DNA of 64,000 nucleotides from Polynucleobacter sp. UK-Kesae-W10 (GCF_018881575.1 NZ_JACVQB010000001.1:420986-484985); one strand, 5' to 3'; shown: positions 49,850-59,908, numbered from the stretch's first letter. Made by a program: numbers and translations. The notes: generated from the letters alone by a model not told the origin.

Positions 49850-50689
49850 TTACATTCTCAGTGGGTGGTCATAACCATCCACCTGAATAATCTCTAACTT
49901 ATTGGAGTCTTTATTCGTTTCGGAGACTTCCATTGCAGTGAGTTTTCCGCCCCAGACGCAACCAGTATCAAGGCTAATGACGTTTTGCTCTCTCAGTAAG
50001 CCCAAAGTGGACCAATGCCCAAAGTAGATTAAAGTGTCGCGGGTTTTGCGCTTAGTCACTTTAAACCAGGGAATATAGCCTTTAGGACCATCCTGCAAAC
50101 CCTCTTTACTTTCAAATTCCATACGCCCGCCTGGAGTGCAAAAACGCAATCTGGTGAGCGCATTTGTAATCACTCGAAGACGCTCATACCCTTTTAGCGT
50201 ATTACTCCATTGGTTGGGAGTATTGCCATACATGTTGCCTAAAAATTCTTTATACGATTTTTTGCGCAGTGCTTTTTCTACTTCCTGGGCGCATTCAATG
50301 GTTTGTTGTAAATCCCACTGAGGCAGTACGCCAGCATGCACTGTTAATACTTTGCCATTACTTAAGGCGAGTGGGCGATGACGCAGCCAGTCAATTAATT
50401 CGGCACGGTCCGGGGCCTTCAAGATATCTTGAACAGTATCGAGCCCTTTTGTTTTTCGAATGCCTGCATCAATGGCGAGTAGGTGAAGATCATGGTTGCC
50501 CAAAATACATTCAGCACGTCCAGACTCTTGCAGTTTTTTGAGTTGCCTTAGGGCGCCAAGCGAGTTTGGTCCGCGATTGACGAGATCTCCCAAAAAAATC
50601 ATCTTCGATTCTTTCGGAAGCTTCTTGACGAGGTTTTTCAGTGAGGGCGCACATCCTTGAACGTCCCCTACAGCGTAGATCTTGCTCAT
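49850..50689 (-). CDS. apaH: Diadenosine tetraphosphatase, symmetrical
   Basis: Cleaves Ap4A to two ADP; also implicated in RNA decapping in E. coli. The 279-residue metallophosphatase starts MSKIYAVGDVQGCAPSL and has the metal-binding GDVQG, GDLVNRGP and GNHDLHLLA motifs plus the C-terminal FGHWSTLGL and DTGCVWGGKLTA. It is convergent with hemL, 20 bases apart, and stands alone between hemL and phr. Confidence 0.96.
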   Translation of the reverse strand: MSKIYAVGDVQGCAPSLKNLVKKLPKESKMIFLGDLVNRGPNSLGALRQLKKLQESGRAECILGNHDLHLLAIDAGIRKTKGLDTVQDILKAPDRAELIDWLRHRPLALSNGKVLTVHAGVLPQWDLQQTIECAQEVEKALRKKSYKEFLGNMYGNTPNQWSNTLKGYERLRVITNALTRLRFCTPGGRMEFESKEGLQDGPKGYIPWFKVTKRKTRDTLIYFGHWSTLGLLREQNVISLDTGCVWGGKLTAMEVSETNKDSNKLEIIQVDGYDHPLRM

Positions 50690-50728
50690 GCCCTATCTTA
50701 AAACGGATTGTTGGTAGATAAGCCTGGT

Positions 50729-52201
50729 CTAAGCGATTTTTTTAACAACGCTGTAACGCACTAAGGTTTTCTTGCGGGCTTCATCATGATCTACGATTGG
50801 CAGGGGGTAGTCCTTGCCGAGGGTGATGCCTGCTGCCTCAAGCTCAATATGCCCCGCCGTCCAAGGGGCGTGAATGGTTTTTTTGGAGAGCTTTTCTAAT
50901 TGGGGTAAATAACGTCGGATAAATTTACCTTCGGAATCAAATTTTTCCGACTGGGTGATGGGATTAAAGATGCGGAAATAGGGCTGTGCATCGCAGCCAG
51001 AAGAAGAGGCCCATTGCCAGCCGCCATTATTTGATGAAAGCTCAAAGTCATTGAGATGCTCAGCAAAGTAGGCTTCGCCCCAGCGCCAGTCAATTCCTAA
51101 ATCTTTCGTTAAAAAGCTCGCTACGACCATCCGTAGGCGATTATGCATATAGCCACTTTGATTGAGTTGATGCATGGCTGCATCGACAAGTGGGTAACCC
51201 GTTTTACCTTCGCACCAAGCGGTAAATAATTTTTTGGCTTGGGCACCACTTTCCCAAGCAATATTGTCATAGTCAGGCTTGAAGGAGACGCCATCTGCTA
51301 AGCGAGGATGGTTTGACAAAATCATGAAGTAAAAATCACGCCAGATGAGCTCGCTTAACCAAATGGTTGCGCCCATACTGCCTGCCAACATGCGTCGATG
51401 TGCTTCTCGTACCAAACCTCGAATTGACAACATGCCAAAGCGTAGGTGGGTTGATAAATAGCTGACACCTTTGATGGCTGGAAAGTCCCGCCCAATTTGG
51501 TATTGATCAATGCGCGCCAGAAAGTCCTCTAAAAAAGCTTGACCACCCTCAGAGCCTGGTGGGAGGTAGCTTTCAATACCGGTAGAGCAAAAACCCATGG
51601 AATCCAATGAAGGAAATGCTAAATCCAGCTTCTTGGGAATTGGAGTAAATTGCCCTGGTTTAGCAGTGCACTCGTATGCAGCAAGATCCTTTTCTTGAAG
51701 TGTTTTGAGCCAGTTATTTTTATAAGGGGTGAAGATCGAGAAGACGGTATTGGAATTGGTGAGAATTTCTTTTTTCTCAAAAATCACTTGGTCTTTAAAG
51801 CTTTCAAATGCAATGCCTAATTTTTCAAGTGCATTGCTCACTTTTTGATCTCGTGCAATCGCTGAAGGTTCGTAGTCATGATTGGTCAATACCGCCTCTG
51901 CACCCAGCTCTTGAGCAATCTTCGGAATGCATTCAATAGGTTTTCCAAAGCGCACGATCAGGCCACCGCCTTGTTGGCGCAGGGATTGATCAATCTGAGC
52001 TAGACCTTGCCAAATAAAATCGACTCGGCGATCATGTTTTAAGCCATTTGCATCGAGTTCACCCTTCAATAAAGGCTTAAGGATATCGGTATCAAAAACA
52101 AAGGCAAGCCAGACTTGCTTGCTCTCTTTGAGGGCGTGGGAGAGTGCCGCTTGGTCATAGAGGCGGAGGTCACGACGGAGCCAAACAAGTGCTTTTTGCA
52201 T
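50729..52201 (-). CDS. phr: Deoxyribodipyrimidine photo-lyase
   Basis: Blue-light DNA repair enzyme of the CPD class I photolyase family. The 490-residue protein has the N-terminal antenna domain (ALVWLRRDLRLYDQAAL), the FAD-binding domain with LSTHLRFGMLSIR, LIWRDFYFMIL and TGYPLVDAAMHQLNQSGYMHNRLRM, and WQWASSSGCDAQPYFRIFNP. All expected parts are present, suggesting exposure to sunlight, as in surface fresh water (inference). Confidence 0.96.
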   Translation of the reverse strand: MQKALVWLRRDLRLYDQAALSHALKESKQVWLAFVFDTDILKPLLKGELDANGLKHDRRVDFIWQGLAQIDQSLRQQGGGLIVRFGKPIECIPKIAQELGAEAVLTNHDYEPSAIARDQKVSNALEKLGIAFESFKDQVIFEKKEILTNSNTVFSIFTPYKNNWLKTLQEKDLAAYECTAKPGQFTPIPKKLDLAFPSLDSMGFCSTGIESYLPPGSEGGQAFLEDFLARIDQYQIGRDFPAIKGVSYLSTHLRFGMLSIRGLVREAHRRMLAGSMGATIWLSELIWRDFYFMILSNHPRLADGVSFKPDYDNIAWESGAQAKKLFTAWCEGKTGYPLVDAAMHQLNQSGYMHNRLRMVVASFLTKDLGIDWRWGEAYFAEHLNDFELSSNNGGWQWASSSGCDAQPYFRIFNPITQSEKFDSEGKFIRRYLPQLEKLSKKTIHAPWTAGHIELEAAGITLGKDYPLPIVDHDEARKKTLVRYSVVKKIA

Positions 52202-52273
52202 AGGCCCTATATTAAGGTCAATTGCAAGATTATGTTGAAGGCGCTTGGCACAAACCGGTTAAGATCTTGACTC

Positions 52274-53095
52274 ATGACCGATACGATCTTTTTTATTCTT
52301 TCGAAGTTCATGCAGTTCTGCATTGAGCCCCTCAATTGGGTGATCATATTTGTAGTATTTAGCCTTTTATTTTTGTCTCTGCGCAAGCCAGCACTGTGCA
52401 AGCGCTTTTTAATTCTGGCGTTGATTGATCTCTTGGTGGTCGGATGGTTACCCACATCCCAAGTGGTGTTGAGGGTCATGGAAGAGGCTGTCCCTAAAAC
52501 CAGTATTGCTACGATTCCAGAGGGCGAGCTTGGCGGCATCATTATTTTGGGCGGTGCGATTGAAGGTGGGCAGATTTCAGTTGATAGAGCTGAAGTTTCG
52601 CTTAGATCCTCTGCGGAGAGAGTCACCAAAGCGTTCGAATTAATACGCAAGTACCCAGATTTACCATTTATTTTTAGCGGTTACTCAGGCCGCATTAATC
52701 CCAAGGGGATTTCAGAAGCGGATGCATTTAAGCAATTGCTGATCGAGCAAGGCTTTGATGAAAAAGCGCAGCTACTAGCGCATTATGAAAACCAGTCGCG
52801 CAATACTTATGAAAATGTTCTGTATATGAAGCCGATGATTGCAGAATACGGCCTGAAATCCGATGCAGGAGCGCAAAAGCCATGGTTGCTCATTACCTCC
52901 GCTAGTCATATGTATCGCTCTGTGAAAATCTTCCAAAAGCAGGGTGTTGAGGTAATAGCGGTGCCGGTGGACTATCAGACAGGCCATCACTTGCAGTGGA
53001 CCTCGTTTGATCTAGAAGATGGGGCTTACAACTGGAATCGTTTGGTCCATGAGCTAGTTGGCTTGCTGGCATATTGGATTACCGGAAAAATCTAG
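52274..53095 (+). CDS. YdcF/ElyC-family membrane protein (DUF218)
   Basis: A 273-residue protein with two N-terminal membrane helices followed by a periplasmic DUF218 domain: GGIIILGGAIEGG, FIFSGYSGRINP, ENQSRNTYENVLYMKP and LITSASHMYRSVKIFQKQG. E. coli ElyC has the same layout and affects lipid-carrier and peptidoglycan metabolism; this role here is an inference. It is divergent from phr with 72 bases between the starts and precedes algH. Confidence 0.85.
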   Translation: MTDTIFFILSKFMQFCIEPLNWVIIFVVFSLLFLSLRKPALCKRFLILALIDLLVVGWLPTSQVVLRVMEEAVPKTSIATIPEGELGGIIILGGAIEGGQISVDRAEVSLRSSAERVTKAFELIRKYPDLPFIFSGYSGRINPKGISEADAFKQLLIEQGFDEKAQLLAHYENQSRNTYENVLYMKPMIAEYGLKSDAGAQKPWLLITSASHMYRSVKIFQKQGVEVIAVPVDYQTGHHLQWTSFDLEDGAYNWNRLVHELVGLLAYWITGKI

Positions 53096-53117
53096 ATATT
53101 CGGTAAAATGGGGTGAT

Positions 53118-53750
53118 ATGACTACGGCCAATAAAGCCCCCCATGATTCAGACTCCGGGTCTTTGATTTCCTATTCCGCCGATCATTTAGCAAATCAATT
53201 TCTCATTGCCATGCCAGGCATGGTAGATCCTAATTTTGCTGGTTCAGTCATCTATTTGTTTGAGCACAATGAGCGCGGGGCAATGGGCCTCGTCATCAAT
53301 AAGCCTACTGAAGTTAATCTCGGTAAATTATTTGAAAAGATTGATCTCAAGCTGGAGATTGCGCCATTGTTAGATCAGCAAGTCTATTTTGGCGGCCCAG
53401 TGCAGATTGAGCGTGGGTTTGTTTTGCACGAATCTAACTCCCAACTTTCTTATAGCTCCTCTTTGATTATTCCTGGCGGCCTGACGATGACGACCTCCAA
53501 AGATGTGCTCGAAGCGGTAGCGATTGGTAATGGCCCCAGAAAGTTCTTAATGACGCTGGGCTATGCGGGCTGGGGTGCTGGCCAGCTCGAGGAAGAGATC
53601 ACCTTAAATGGTTGGATGAATGTTCCCATGTCGCGCGAACAAATGATGGAGATCATTTTTAATACGCCCTCTAGTCAGCGCTATGAGAGGACGATGCGGC
53701 ATTTGGGTTTTGATTTATCGGATTTATCGGGAGAGGCGGGGCATGCCTAG
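53118..53750 (+). CDS. algH: YqgE/AlgH-family protein
   Basis: A 210-residue member of the UPF0301 family, function uncertain (AlgH was linked to alginate regulation in Pseudomonas). It has NQFLIAMPGMVDPNFAGSVIYLFEHN, the GAMGLVINKPTEV motif, VYFGGPVQIERGFVLH and LGYAGWGAGQLEEE. The ATG at 53118 gives the family N-terminus; an upstream in-frame start at 53058 would lie in the previous gene. It overlaps ruvX by eight bases, the common algH-ruvX pair. Confidence 0.94.
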   Translation: MTTANKAPHDSDSGSLISYSADHLANQFLIAMPGMVDPNFAGSVIYLFEHNERGAMGLVINKPTEVNLGKLFEKIDLKLEIAPLLDQQVYFGGPVQIERGFVLHESNSQLSYSSSLIIPGGLTMTTSKDVLEAVAIGNGPRKFLMTLGYAGWGAGQLEEEITLNGWMNVPMSREQMMEIIFNTPSSQRYERTMRHLGFDLSDLSGEAGHA

Positions 53751-54192
53751 TTCAAGCCCGATATCTGGTGAGCGATCCATTACGGTAATGGCTTTTGACT
53801 ATGGAACGCGTCGCATAGGCGTGGCTGTTGGTAATTCAGTGAGTAGATCAGGACAAGCATTAAAGACTATTGCTGCCCCCAATCTCGACATGCTCTTTCA
53901 GGAGATTGCGGCTTTAATACAGGAATGGCAGCCCGATCAGTTGGTGGTGGGGCGTCCGCTACACCCCGATGGTACCGAGCATGATATGACTGCAAAAGCG
54001 ACCCGATTTGGCAATCAACTTCATGGACGCTTGCATTTGCCGGTCGCATGGGTAGATGAGCGTTATTCCTCGGTGGTTTTGGAGGGTGATGCCAAGATGC
54101 ACGACAATCTAGATGCGCATTCTGCAGCCCTGATTTTGGAGCAATTTTTTGCAGAACTCGCATCACCAAAATCAGATGCAACAAGAATGTAA
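53743..54192 (+). CDS. ruvX: Putative pre-16S rRNA nuclease YqgF/RuvX
   Basis: An RNase H-fold protein that processes the 5' end of 16S rRNA. The 149-residue form from the ATG at 53743 contains MAFDYGTRRIGVAVGN (first catalytic Asp), QLVVGRPLHPDG, and WVDERYSSVVLEGD. A longer frame from 53683 overlaps algH extensively and is not used. It continues the algH-ruvX-pyrR-pyrB order. Confidence 0.94.
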   Translation: MPSSSPISGERSITVMAFDYGTRRIGVAVGNSVSRSGQALKTIAAPNLDMLFQEIAALIQEWQPDQLVVGRPLHPDGTEHDMTAKATRFGNQLHGRLHLPVAWVDERYSSVVLEGDAKMHDNLDAHSAALILEQFFAELASPKSDATRM

Positions 54193-54212
54193 TGAAGTGT
54201 TGGAACTAAATC

Positions 54213-54713
54213 ATGAATGCTGAATTGTTATACGGAAAATTGCTAGAAGCCTTGCGCAAAAGAGTGCAAGAAGGCAGCTTTGAGCTTGCGGGCTTGGCTA
54301 TGGGTGGCGCGTGGATCGCCGAGCGTTTAGCGCATGATTTGAATCTTCCGCACTATGGTGTGATTAACGTTGCCTTTCATCGTGATGATTACGCTGAAAA
54401 AGGCATGACGGCTTTGCGAACTGCAAGCACGATGACTACACATTTACCTTTTGAGGTAAATGGAGCCAATATTATTTTGATTGATGATGTTCTATTAACC
54501 GGTAGAACCGTGCGCGCAGCGTTAAATGAGTTATTTGATTTTGGTCGTCCCGCACAAGTGGAGTTAATGGTGTTGGCCGATCGTGGTAACCGCGAGTTAC
54601 CGGTTGCCGCTAACTTTGTAGGTGAGCAAGTCCAAGTTCCGGATGACCAGGTGCTGGTCTTAGAAAAAGATGCCGCTGGAAAATTCAGTTTTCAGCTTGA
54701 GGAGCGTGAATAA
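54213..54713 (+). CDS. pyrR: PyrR uracil phosphoribosyltransferase/regulator
   Basis: A 166-residue phosphoribosyltransferase of the PyrR family, with the PRPP-binding loop [18 protein letters not shown] and [18 protein letters not shown]. In Firmicutes PyrR regulates pyr mRNA by attenuation; in proteobacteria its regulatory role is unproven. Here no attenuator hairpins are visible upstream. Its stop overlaps the pyrB start by one base (TAATG). Confidence 0.93.
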   Translation: MNAELLYGKLLEALRKRVQEGSFELAGLAMGGAWIAERLAHDLNLPHYGVINVAFHRDDYAEKGMTALRTASTMTTHLPFEVNGANIILIDDVLLTGRTVRAALNELFDFGRPAQVELMVLADRGNRELPVAANFVGEQVQVPDDQVLVLEKDAAGKFSFQLEERE

Positions 54714-55681
54714 TGAGTTCTGGAGCAAATGTAGTGAACCAATTTAATGCTGCCGGCGAGCTAACGCATTTATTGACTCTGGAAGGCCTTCCTAAAGAGC
54801 AGATTTTGCATATTCTCGATACTGCGCAGCAATTTGTCAGCGTGACTGATCCCGCAAGAGAGGTTAAAAAAGTTCCTTTATTGCGGGGTAAGAGTGTTTT
54901 TAATCTCTTCTTTGAAAACTCTACCCGCACTCGAACGACTTTTGAGATTGCTGCTAAGCGTTTATCTGCAGATGTGATCAATTTAGATATTTCTACCTCC
55001 TCTACTGCTAAAGGCGAGAGCTTGCTAGATACGATTGATAATCTGGTCGCCATGCAAGCGGATATTTTTGTGGTGCGCCATAGCGTTTCTAGGGCGCCAA
55101 TCGAGATTGCTAATCATGTTCCCGCACACGTACACGTAGTAAATGCGGGCGATGGTAGTCATCAGCATCCCACGCAAGGTTTACTAGACATGTACACCAT
55201 GCGTCACTTCAAACAACACTTTAAAGGCTTAAAAGTGGCGATTGTTGGTGATATTGTGCATAGTCGAGTTGCAAAATCCAATATTCATGCCTTGACGACT
55301 TTAGGTTGCGAAGATATTCGTGCAATTGGTCCAGAAAGCTTGTTACCGAGCGATCTGGATATGTTGGGTGTCAAAGTATTCCACAGCATGGAAGAGGGCT
55401 TAAAAGATGTAGATGTTGTGATGACCTTGCGCATACAAAAAGAGCGCATGGAAGCCGGACAGGTTCCAGAAGGTGATGCATTCTTTAAGCAATATGGCCT
55501 AACGCCATCACGTTTAGCCTTAGCAAAATCAGATGCGATTGTGATGCACCCAGGCCCCATGAACCGAGGGGTAGAGATTGATTCAATCGTTGCCGATGGA
55601 CCGCAATCAGTCATCTTGAATCAGGTAACCTTTGGCATCGCAGTGCGTATGGCAGTGATGTCGATTGTTGCTGGTAATTAA
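54713..55681 (+). CDS. pyrB: Aspartate carbamoyltransferase catalytic subunit
   Basis: Condenses aspartate and carbamoyl phosphate. The 322-residue chain has the carbamoyl-phosphate motif [19 protein letters not shown], the [12 protein letters not shown] loop, [16 protein letters not shown] and [12 protein letters not shown]. There is no pyrI beside it. It is translationally coupled to pyrR. Downstream, 22 bases later, the glycan locus begins instead of the dihydroorotase gene that often follows in relatives. Confidence 0.96.
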   Translation: MSSGANVVNQFNAAGELTHLLTLEGLPKEQILHILDTAQQFVSVTDPAREVKKVPLLRGKSVFNLFFENSTRTRTTFEIAAKRLSADVINLDISTSSTAKGESLLDTIDNLVAMQADIFVVRHSVSRAPIEIANHVPAHVHVVNAGDGSHQHPTQGLLDMYTMRHFKQHFKGLKVAIVGDIVHSRVAKSNIHALTTLGCEDIRAIGPESLLPSDLDMLGVKVFHSMEEGLKDVDVVMTLRIQKERMEAGQVPEGDAFFKQYGLTPSRLALAKSDAIVMHPGPMNRGVEIDSIVADGPQSVILNQVTFGIAVRMAVMSIVAGN

Positions 55682-55702
55682 CTGAGCCTATTGGATTTCT
55701 GA

Positions 55703-57058
55703 GTGAGCATCGATATTCCCAAGGTAGCGGATAAGAAGCGTTGGTTGATCATTTCACACGCTTTTAATATGGATGGTCGTGCTGCTAGTCTGACAATTAC
55801 CGACAAGATTCCTTATTTCCTCGAGGCTGGGGTTGAGCCTATCGTATTTAGTGCGATTACTGGTCTAAAAGACCAGCGTTTTCCACATTACCAATTTATT
55901 GCCTGGGGCCCATCTGGATTTCGATTTGATTTCCGGCATTGGATTGCCAACAAATATGGTCGTGGCTGGTTTTACAAAGTCACTACGCGTTCTGTTTCAA
56001 TCCTGTTGGCTCCGCTGATTGCTATTGAAAAATTGTGCCTGGGTTATTCCAGTCAATGGTCATGGGCGTTACCTGCTTTTTTGCACGGCTACCGAATGAT
56101 TCGTGCGGGCAAGGTCGATGTCGTACTATCGGTCGGAAGTGCATGGTCGGCACACTTGGCGGGTGTATGGCTCAAGCGCGCCACAGGAATCGAATTGATC
56201 TCAGAAGTGCATGATCCTCTGGTGATTCGTAAGGACCCCAATGATCAAGGATTTGAGAAGCCGAAAAATCGGGATGCGCGTTTCAGACACTATTTAGAAA
56301 ATCAACTGACTCGTTACTCTGACAAAGTATGGTGGTTTACAGATGGTGCTTTGCATTACGCTAAGGTGCGCAATCCTAATCTCAACACTCCAGACAATGC
56401 CCATGGTTTTGTAGTGACCCCAGGCGCTCACCCGCCAGGGAGTTTGGGTGCCAATCGGGCGCATCAATATACGAATCAATTAAATCTATGTCACTTCGGC
56501 TCCTTGGCTAATGATCGTTCACTCTCTACGATCTTAAAAGCCTTAGTGCCGCTGTTTAAAAAGTATCCACAGGCGCGCGAATTGATTCGTGTTCATGCTT
56601 ATGGTGCGCCATTGGATTCTTTGTCGCTAGAAGCTATTGAGAAGCTCGGATTTGCCGATGTACTCTTGGCGCATGGACGCCTGGAGATTGATCTAGTCAC
56701 TGGAAAATCCGGTCGCCAACGTGTCGCAGAAAAAATGCAAGAGGCAGACGTATTGATTCTGCTGCATGGTAACGATGAATGGTGCGCTGAATACATTCCC
56801 TCCAAGTTTTACGATTATCTTTGGACAGGCAGGCCTATTTGGGGCATTACCCATCGCAATCCGCAATTGGATCAAATGCTACTTGACCGAGGAGCCTACT
56901 TAAGCGCAGAGGGCGATTCTGAGGGGATTGCCATGGCCTTAGAGAGAATTTGGTTAGACTGGCAGTCAAAGCGGCTGATTGAGCCTATTTGGAAGCCAAT
57001 TGGCGTGGACCAGGCAGTAAATACGATATTGACTCAAGTGCAGGCGCGCACAAAGTAA
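55703..57058 (+). CDS. Glycosyltransferase, GT4-like (GT-B fold)
   Basis: A 451-residue protein beginning RWLIISHAFNMDGRAASLTITDKIPYFLEAG, a typical GT-B N-terminal domain, with the C-terminal sugar-nucleotide part containing DVLILLHGNDEWCAEYIPSKFYDYLWTGRPIWG; the IPSKFYDYLWTGRPI run corresponds to the GT4 donor-binding E/P-S-x-x-Y-x-L-x-x-G-x-P-I pattern. Donor and acceptor are unknown. It starts at GTG. It opens the glycan locus and reads on to the DUF6492-type gene 14 bases later. Confidence 0.75.
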   Translation: MSIDIPKVADKKRWLIISHAFNMDGRAASLTITDKIPYFLEAGVEPIVFSAITGLKDQRFPHYQFIAWGPSGFRFDFRHWIANKYGRGWFYKVTTRSVSILLAPLIAIEKLCLGYSSQWSWALPAFLHGYRMIRAGKVDVVLSVGSAWSAHLAGVWLKRATGIELISEVHDPLVIRKDPNDQGFEKPKNRDARFRHYLENQLTRYSDKVWWFTDGALHYAKVRNPNLNTPDNAHGFVVTPGAHPPGSLGANRAHQYTNQLNLCHFGSLANDRSLSTILKALVPLFKKYPQARELIRVHAYGAPLDSLSLEAIEKLGFADVLLAHGRLEIDLVTGKSGRQRVAEKMQEADVLILLHGNDEWCAEYIPSKFYDYLWTGRPIWGITHRNPQLDQMLLDRGAYLSAEGDSEGIAMALERIWLDWQSKRLIEPIWKPIGVDQAVNTILTQVQARTK

Positions 57059-57072
57059 TTACAGGAATTCAT

Positions 57073-57972
57073 TTGAAAGATTTTGTTCTCTATTGCAAAT
57101 CCTACTCCAGGGATTTTTTGCGCCTCAAGCGCCTACTAGAGTCCATTCGTCAATTCAATGTCGACCAACTCGATTTTTATATTTCCACTCCCGCATCAGA
57201 AAAGACGCTGCTGATCGAAGTCTTGGGGGGTGAAGGCTATCGTTGGGTTGCAGATGAGGATATTGTGGCTGCTAACCCTCGTGCAAATGTAGTTCAATAC
57301 CAAGCGATGCCCGGTGGTTTGTCTCAACAAATCATTAAGTCAGAATTTTGGCGTCTTGGAATTGCAGAAAATTATTTGTGCCTTGATTCCGATACCCTCT
57401 TTATTCGCAAGTTCTTTAAGTCCGATTTCCTGATGTCTGATGGTGTGCCTTATACGGTTCTCCATCAAAATAAAGAATTATTTCAGTTAGCCATTGATCG
57501 TGGCCATGAAAAATTCGTACATGAATTAAAAGCTGAGTCTGAGCGCGTGAAAGCCGTCTTTGGTCGTCAGGGGCCTAATTTTTATTGTGCCCCGGCACCA
57601 TTTATCTGGTCAGCGAAGGTCTGGCAGTCTTTGGATACGCAGTATTTGCAGCCTCAAGGCATCAGTTTGTGGGACCTTATTAGCCCAACACTGCCTGAGA
57701 CTTTGATTTACGGTGAGGCGCTCCTAAAATACCGCGCTATCCCTTTAATAGCGATTGAACCCTTGTTCCGGACCTATCATTACGACTGGCAGTATTTCTT
57801 GATGAAACGCTTAGGTGAGACTGAGCCCAAGGTGGCGCAAAACTATTTAGGCATTATTTATCAGTCAGCTTGGGAGTCGGAGCTCACTCTCGGTCAATCT
57901 CATAAATCGATCCCCTCACAATTGCTAAAACGTTTGAAGCGCTTTGGTCGTTACTTGCAAAGCTTTATTTGA
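57073..57972 (+). CDS. DUF6492-like putative glycosyltransferase
   Basis: A 299-residue protein that resembles the DUF6492 group, thought to be GT-A-like glycosyltransferases. The N-terminal FVLYCKSYSRDFLRLKRLLESI resembles a nucleotide-sugar domain, and YLCLDSDTLFIRKF contains a D-x-D motif for metal and sugar nucleotide. TTG at 57073 with ACAGGA seven bases upstream is the best start. Its stop overlaps the ATG of the next gene (TGATG). The sugar is unknown. Confidence 0.65.
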   Translation: MKDFVLYCKSYSRDFLRLKRLLESIRQFNVDQLDFYISTPASEKTLLIEVLGGEGYRWVADEDIVAANPRANVVQYQAMPGGLSQQIIKSEFWRLGIAENYLCLDSDTLFIRKFFKSDFLMSDGVPYTVLHQNKELFQLAIDRGHEKFVHELKAESERVKAVFGRQGPNFYCAPAPFIWSAKVWQSLDTQYLQPQGISLWDLISPTLPETLIYGEALLKYRAIPLIAIEPLFRTYHYDWQYFLMKRLGETEPKVAQNYLGIIYQSAWESELTLGQSHKSIPSQLLKRLKRFGRYLQSFI

Positions 57973-58934
57973 TGACTCAGATTGCATCAAGCCTTGCAGT
58001 TAATTCTATGACCAAGCCTCTCATTAGCGTCTTAATGCCCGCCTTCAATGTTGAAAAATACATTGCTGCTGCGATGGATAGTATTCTGAATCAAAGCTAT
58101 AGCAATTTTGAATTCATTGTTTTAGATGATGGTTCTGCCGATGGAACTGCACAAATTATCGAGGGGTATTCAGACCCGCGTCTTAAGAAAGTGATGTTGT
58201 CTGAGAACAAGGGTCTAGTCAGCGCCAGAAATACTCTGGTGGGGATGGCACAAGGGGAGTACATTGCCTTTTTAGATTCGGACGACTTGGCGGATCCAAG
58301 GCGTCTAGAGCTCCAACTCCAGTACTTACAAGCAAATGGCTTGGACCTTTGTGGAACCGACCATTGGGTATTGCATCAGAGCTCTGGCAAACGGAAACGC
58401 TCGAAGCAGCGTCATTCTGATGCGGATATTCGAGCGATGATTTCAGTATGTAGCCCGTTATGCAATCCCTCAGTCATGGGGCGTACAGCAGTATTTCAAA
58501 AGGTTCCCTATCTACCGGGTAATGATGGCGCAGAAGATTATGTGATGTGGGTGAATCTCGCAATTGCAGGGTGTAAATTTGGCAACGTTCCGCAGAACTT
58601 AATTACTTATCGCGTCCATGACAGTCAAATTAGCCAAGTACAAAACTCAAAAGTAAATCATATCTTTGATGAGCGTAGGGCAATGTATCTGATTGCACTG
58701 GGAATCGATAGCACCCTCATCCCGAGAAGACTGGGGTGGATACAAAGACTGAAAATAGGTAGCGATTTTTTATTGACCCTGAATAAAAAGATCCCCGGTA
58801 TTTCGGTCGGAGCCAACTATCAAATCTATTCGCGTTTTCAGTTTCGCGGCAATGGAATTTGGACGCCGCTAACACGTCTGGAGCGCTTGTTGATGGCGAT
58901 ATTCGCCTCCCTGCGCGGTCAATTCGCTCGTTAA
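57972..58934 (+). CDS. Glycosyltransferase family 2
   Basis: A 320-residue inverting GT-A enzyme. It has SVLMPAFNVEKYIAAAMDSI, FIVLDDGSADGT (first nucleotide-sugar Asp pair), EYIAFLDSDDLADPRRLE (DxD) and a conserved ED in NDGAEDYVMWVNL. The C-terminal 100 residues carry a basic amphipathic part. Start at 57972 overlaps the preceding stop. Its stop codon shares four bases with the convergent fucosyltransferase gene (58931-58934). Confidence 0.9.
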   Translation: MTQIASSLAVNSMTKPLISVLMPAFNVEKYIAAAMDSILNQSYSNFEFIVLDDGSADGTAQIIEGYSDPRLKKVMLSENKGLVSARNTLVGMAQGEYIAFLDSDDLADPRRLELQLQYLQANGLDLCGTDHWVLHQSSGKRKRSKQRHSDADIRAMISVCSPLCNPSVMGRTAVFQKVPYLPGNDGAEDYVMWVNLAIAGCKFGNVPQNLITYRVHDSQISQVQNSKVNHIFDERRAMYLIALGIDSTLIPRRLGWIQRLKIGSDFLLTLNKKIPGISVGANYQIYSRFQFRGNGIWTPLTRLERLLMAIFASLRGQFAR

Positions 58935-59812
58935 ATTCTTTGCCATTGGGGCGGCAGCAGATCATCCCAGGATTTATCGCGATCATTGGTCCAGTTCTGG
59001 GGCGCAATCACCTGGGGGTTGGAGCTCTTGCTGAGCCATGCCCCCCACCAGCTTAATGAGCTATTGGCAATCAGGTGCTTTTGACATTGCGACATTAAAA
59101 AGAGTTCCTGTACCGGTGCACTCTTCTCGCTAGCGCTTTCGATAAAGCAGATTCTTTCAGGGTAGGGGAGATTAGCCTTGGCCCACTCAAGATCGTCTGA
59201 GAAAACATAAAATCGAATGTCTGGATTTGTTTCTAGGAGCAAACGCATGCCCTGTTGGTAATACTCTAGACCTAAAAAGCCATGCACTTTAGCGGCAACG
59301 GGTAGATGTACATAATCCCCTCGGCGTACGTGCACCATGGCAGAGACGTTGTTCTGAATCTGATGGAGGTAGTCTTGATAGTGAGCGGATATCAGAGTCT
59401 TGGGTTTGATTTCATTGAGTAATTCAGTACGAATGGCATCAAGGTAACGATAGGATTGCCAATAACCCATTAAATAAACGTCTTGACTGGCATAAGGCGT
59501 GAATTGATTGAGTTGAGCATTAAAGCGAAATGGCCTATCACTAAGGATGTAGGGGTTTAAGGGTAGAAGTGCTTGCGCGATACGACGCCAACGCTTAGGA
59601 GATTTCGTTATTGGAGCATTTGCGCTGACTTGGTAGTGAAGAGCAAGCTCAGGCAATAAAAAGTGTCTTGGTGTGACGTCTTCCCAGCCGTGATTAAACC
59701 AGTCGATATCCAGCTCTAACGACCCTTTTAGGCGAGCGCTAAGGGCTTTTCCAGTGGCGTATTGGAAAAGTTGATTTCCGAGGCCGCCTTGGATTTGGGT
59801 CGTAATCTTCAT
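58931..59812 (-). CDS. Alpha-1,2-fucosyltransferase, GT11 family
   Basis: Transfers fucose from GDP-fucose, probably in alpha-1,2 linkage, to a surface glycan. The 293-residue protein begins with the GT11 hallmark GGLGNQLFQYATGKAL (9-24) and has the GDP-fucose motif HVRRGDY at 161-167, FSDDLEWAK, and NSSLSWWGAWLS near the C-terminus. It lies on the minus strand, opposite to every other gene of the locus, which suggests separate acquisition or its own promoter (inference). Confidence 0.9.
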   Translation of the reverse strand: MKITTQIQGGLGNQLFQYATGKALSARLKGSLELDIDWFNHGWEDVTPRHFLLPELALHYQVSANAPITKSPKRWRRIAQALLPLNPYILSDRPFRFNAQLNQFTPYASQDVYLMGYWQSYRYLDAIRTELLNEIKPKTLISAHYQDYLHQIQNNVSAMVHVRRGDYVHLPVAAKVHGFLGLEYYQQGMRLLLETNPDIRFYVFSDDLEWAKANLPYPERICFIESASEKSAPVQELFLMSQCQKHLIANSSLSWWGAWLSKSSNPQVIAPQNWTNDRDKSWDDLLPPQWQRI

Positions 59813-59908
59813 ATCCCTATAATTAAAGCATTAGATGGGAAATCACTCCCAATTTGTGTGAAGAGTCCAGCATCTGGACCTTACCAAGCTTTGCTGAATG
59901 GGTAATTT

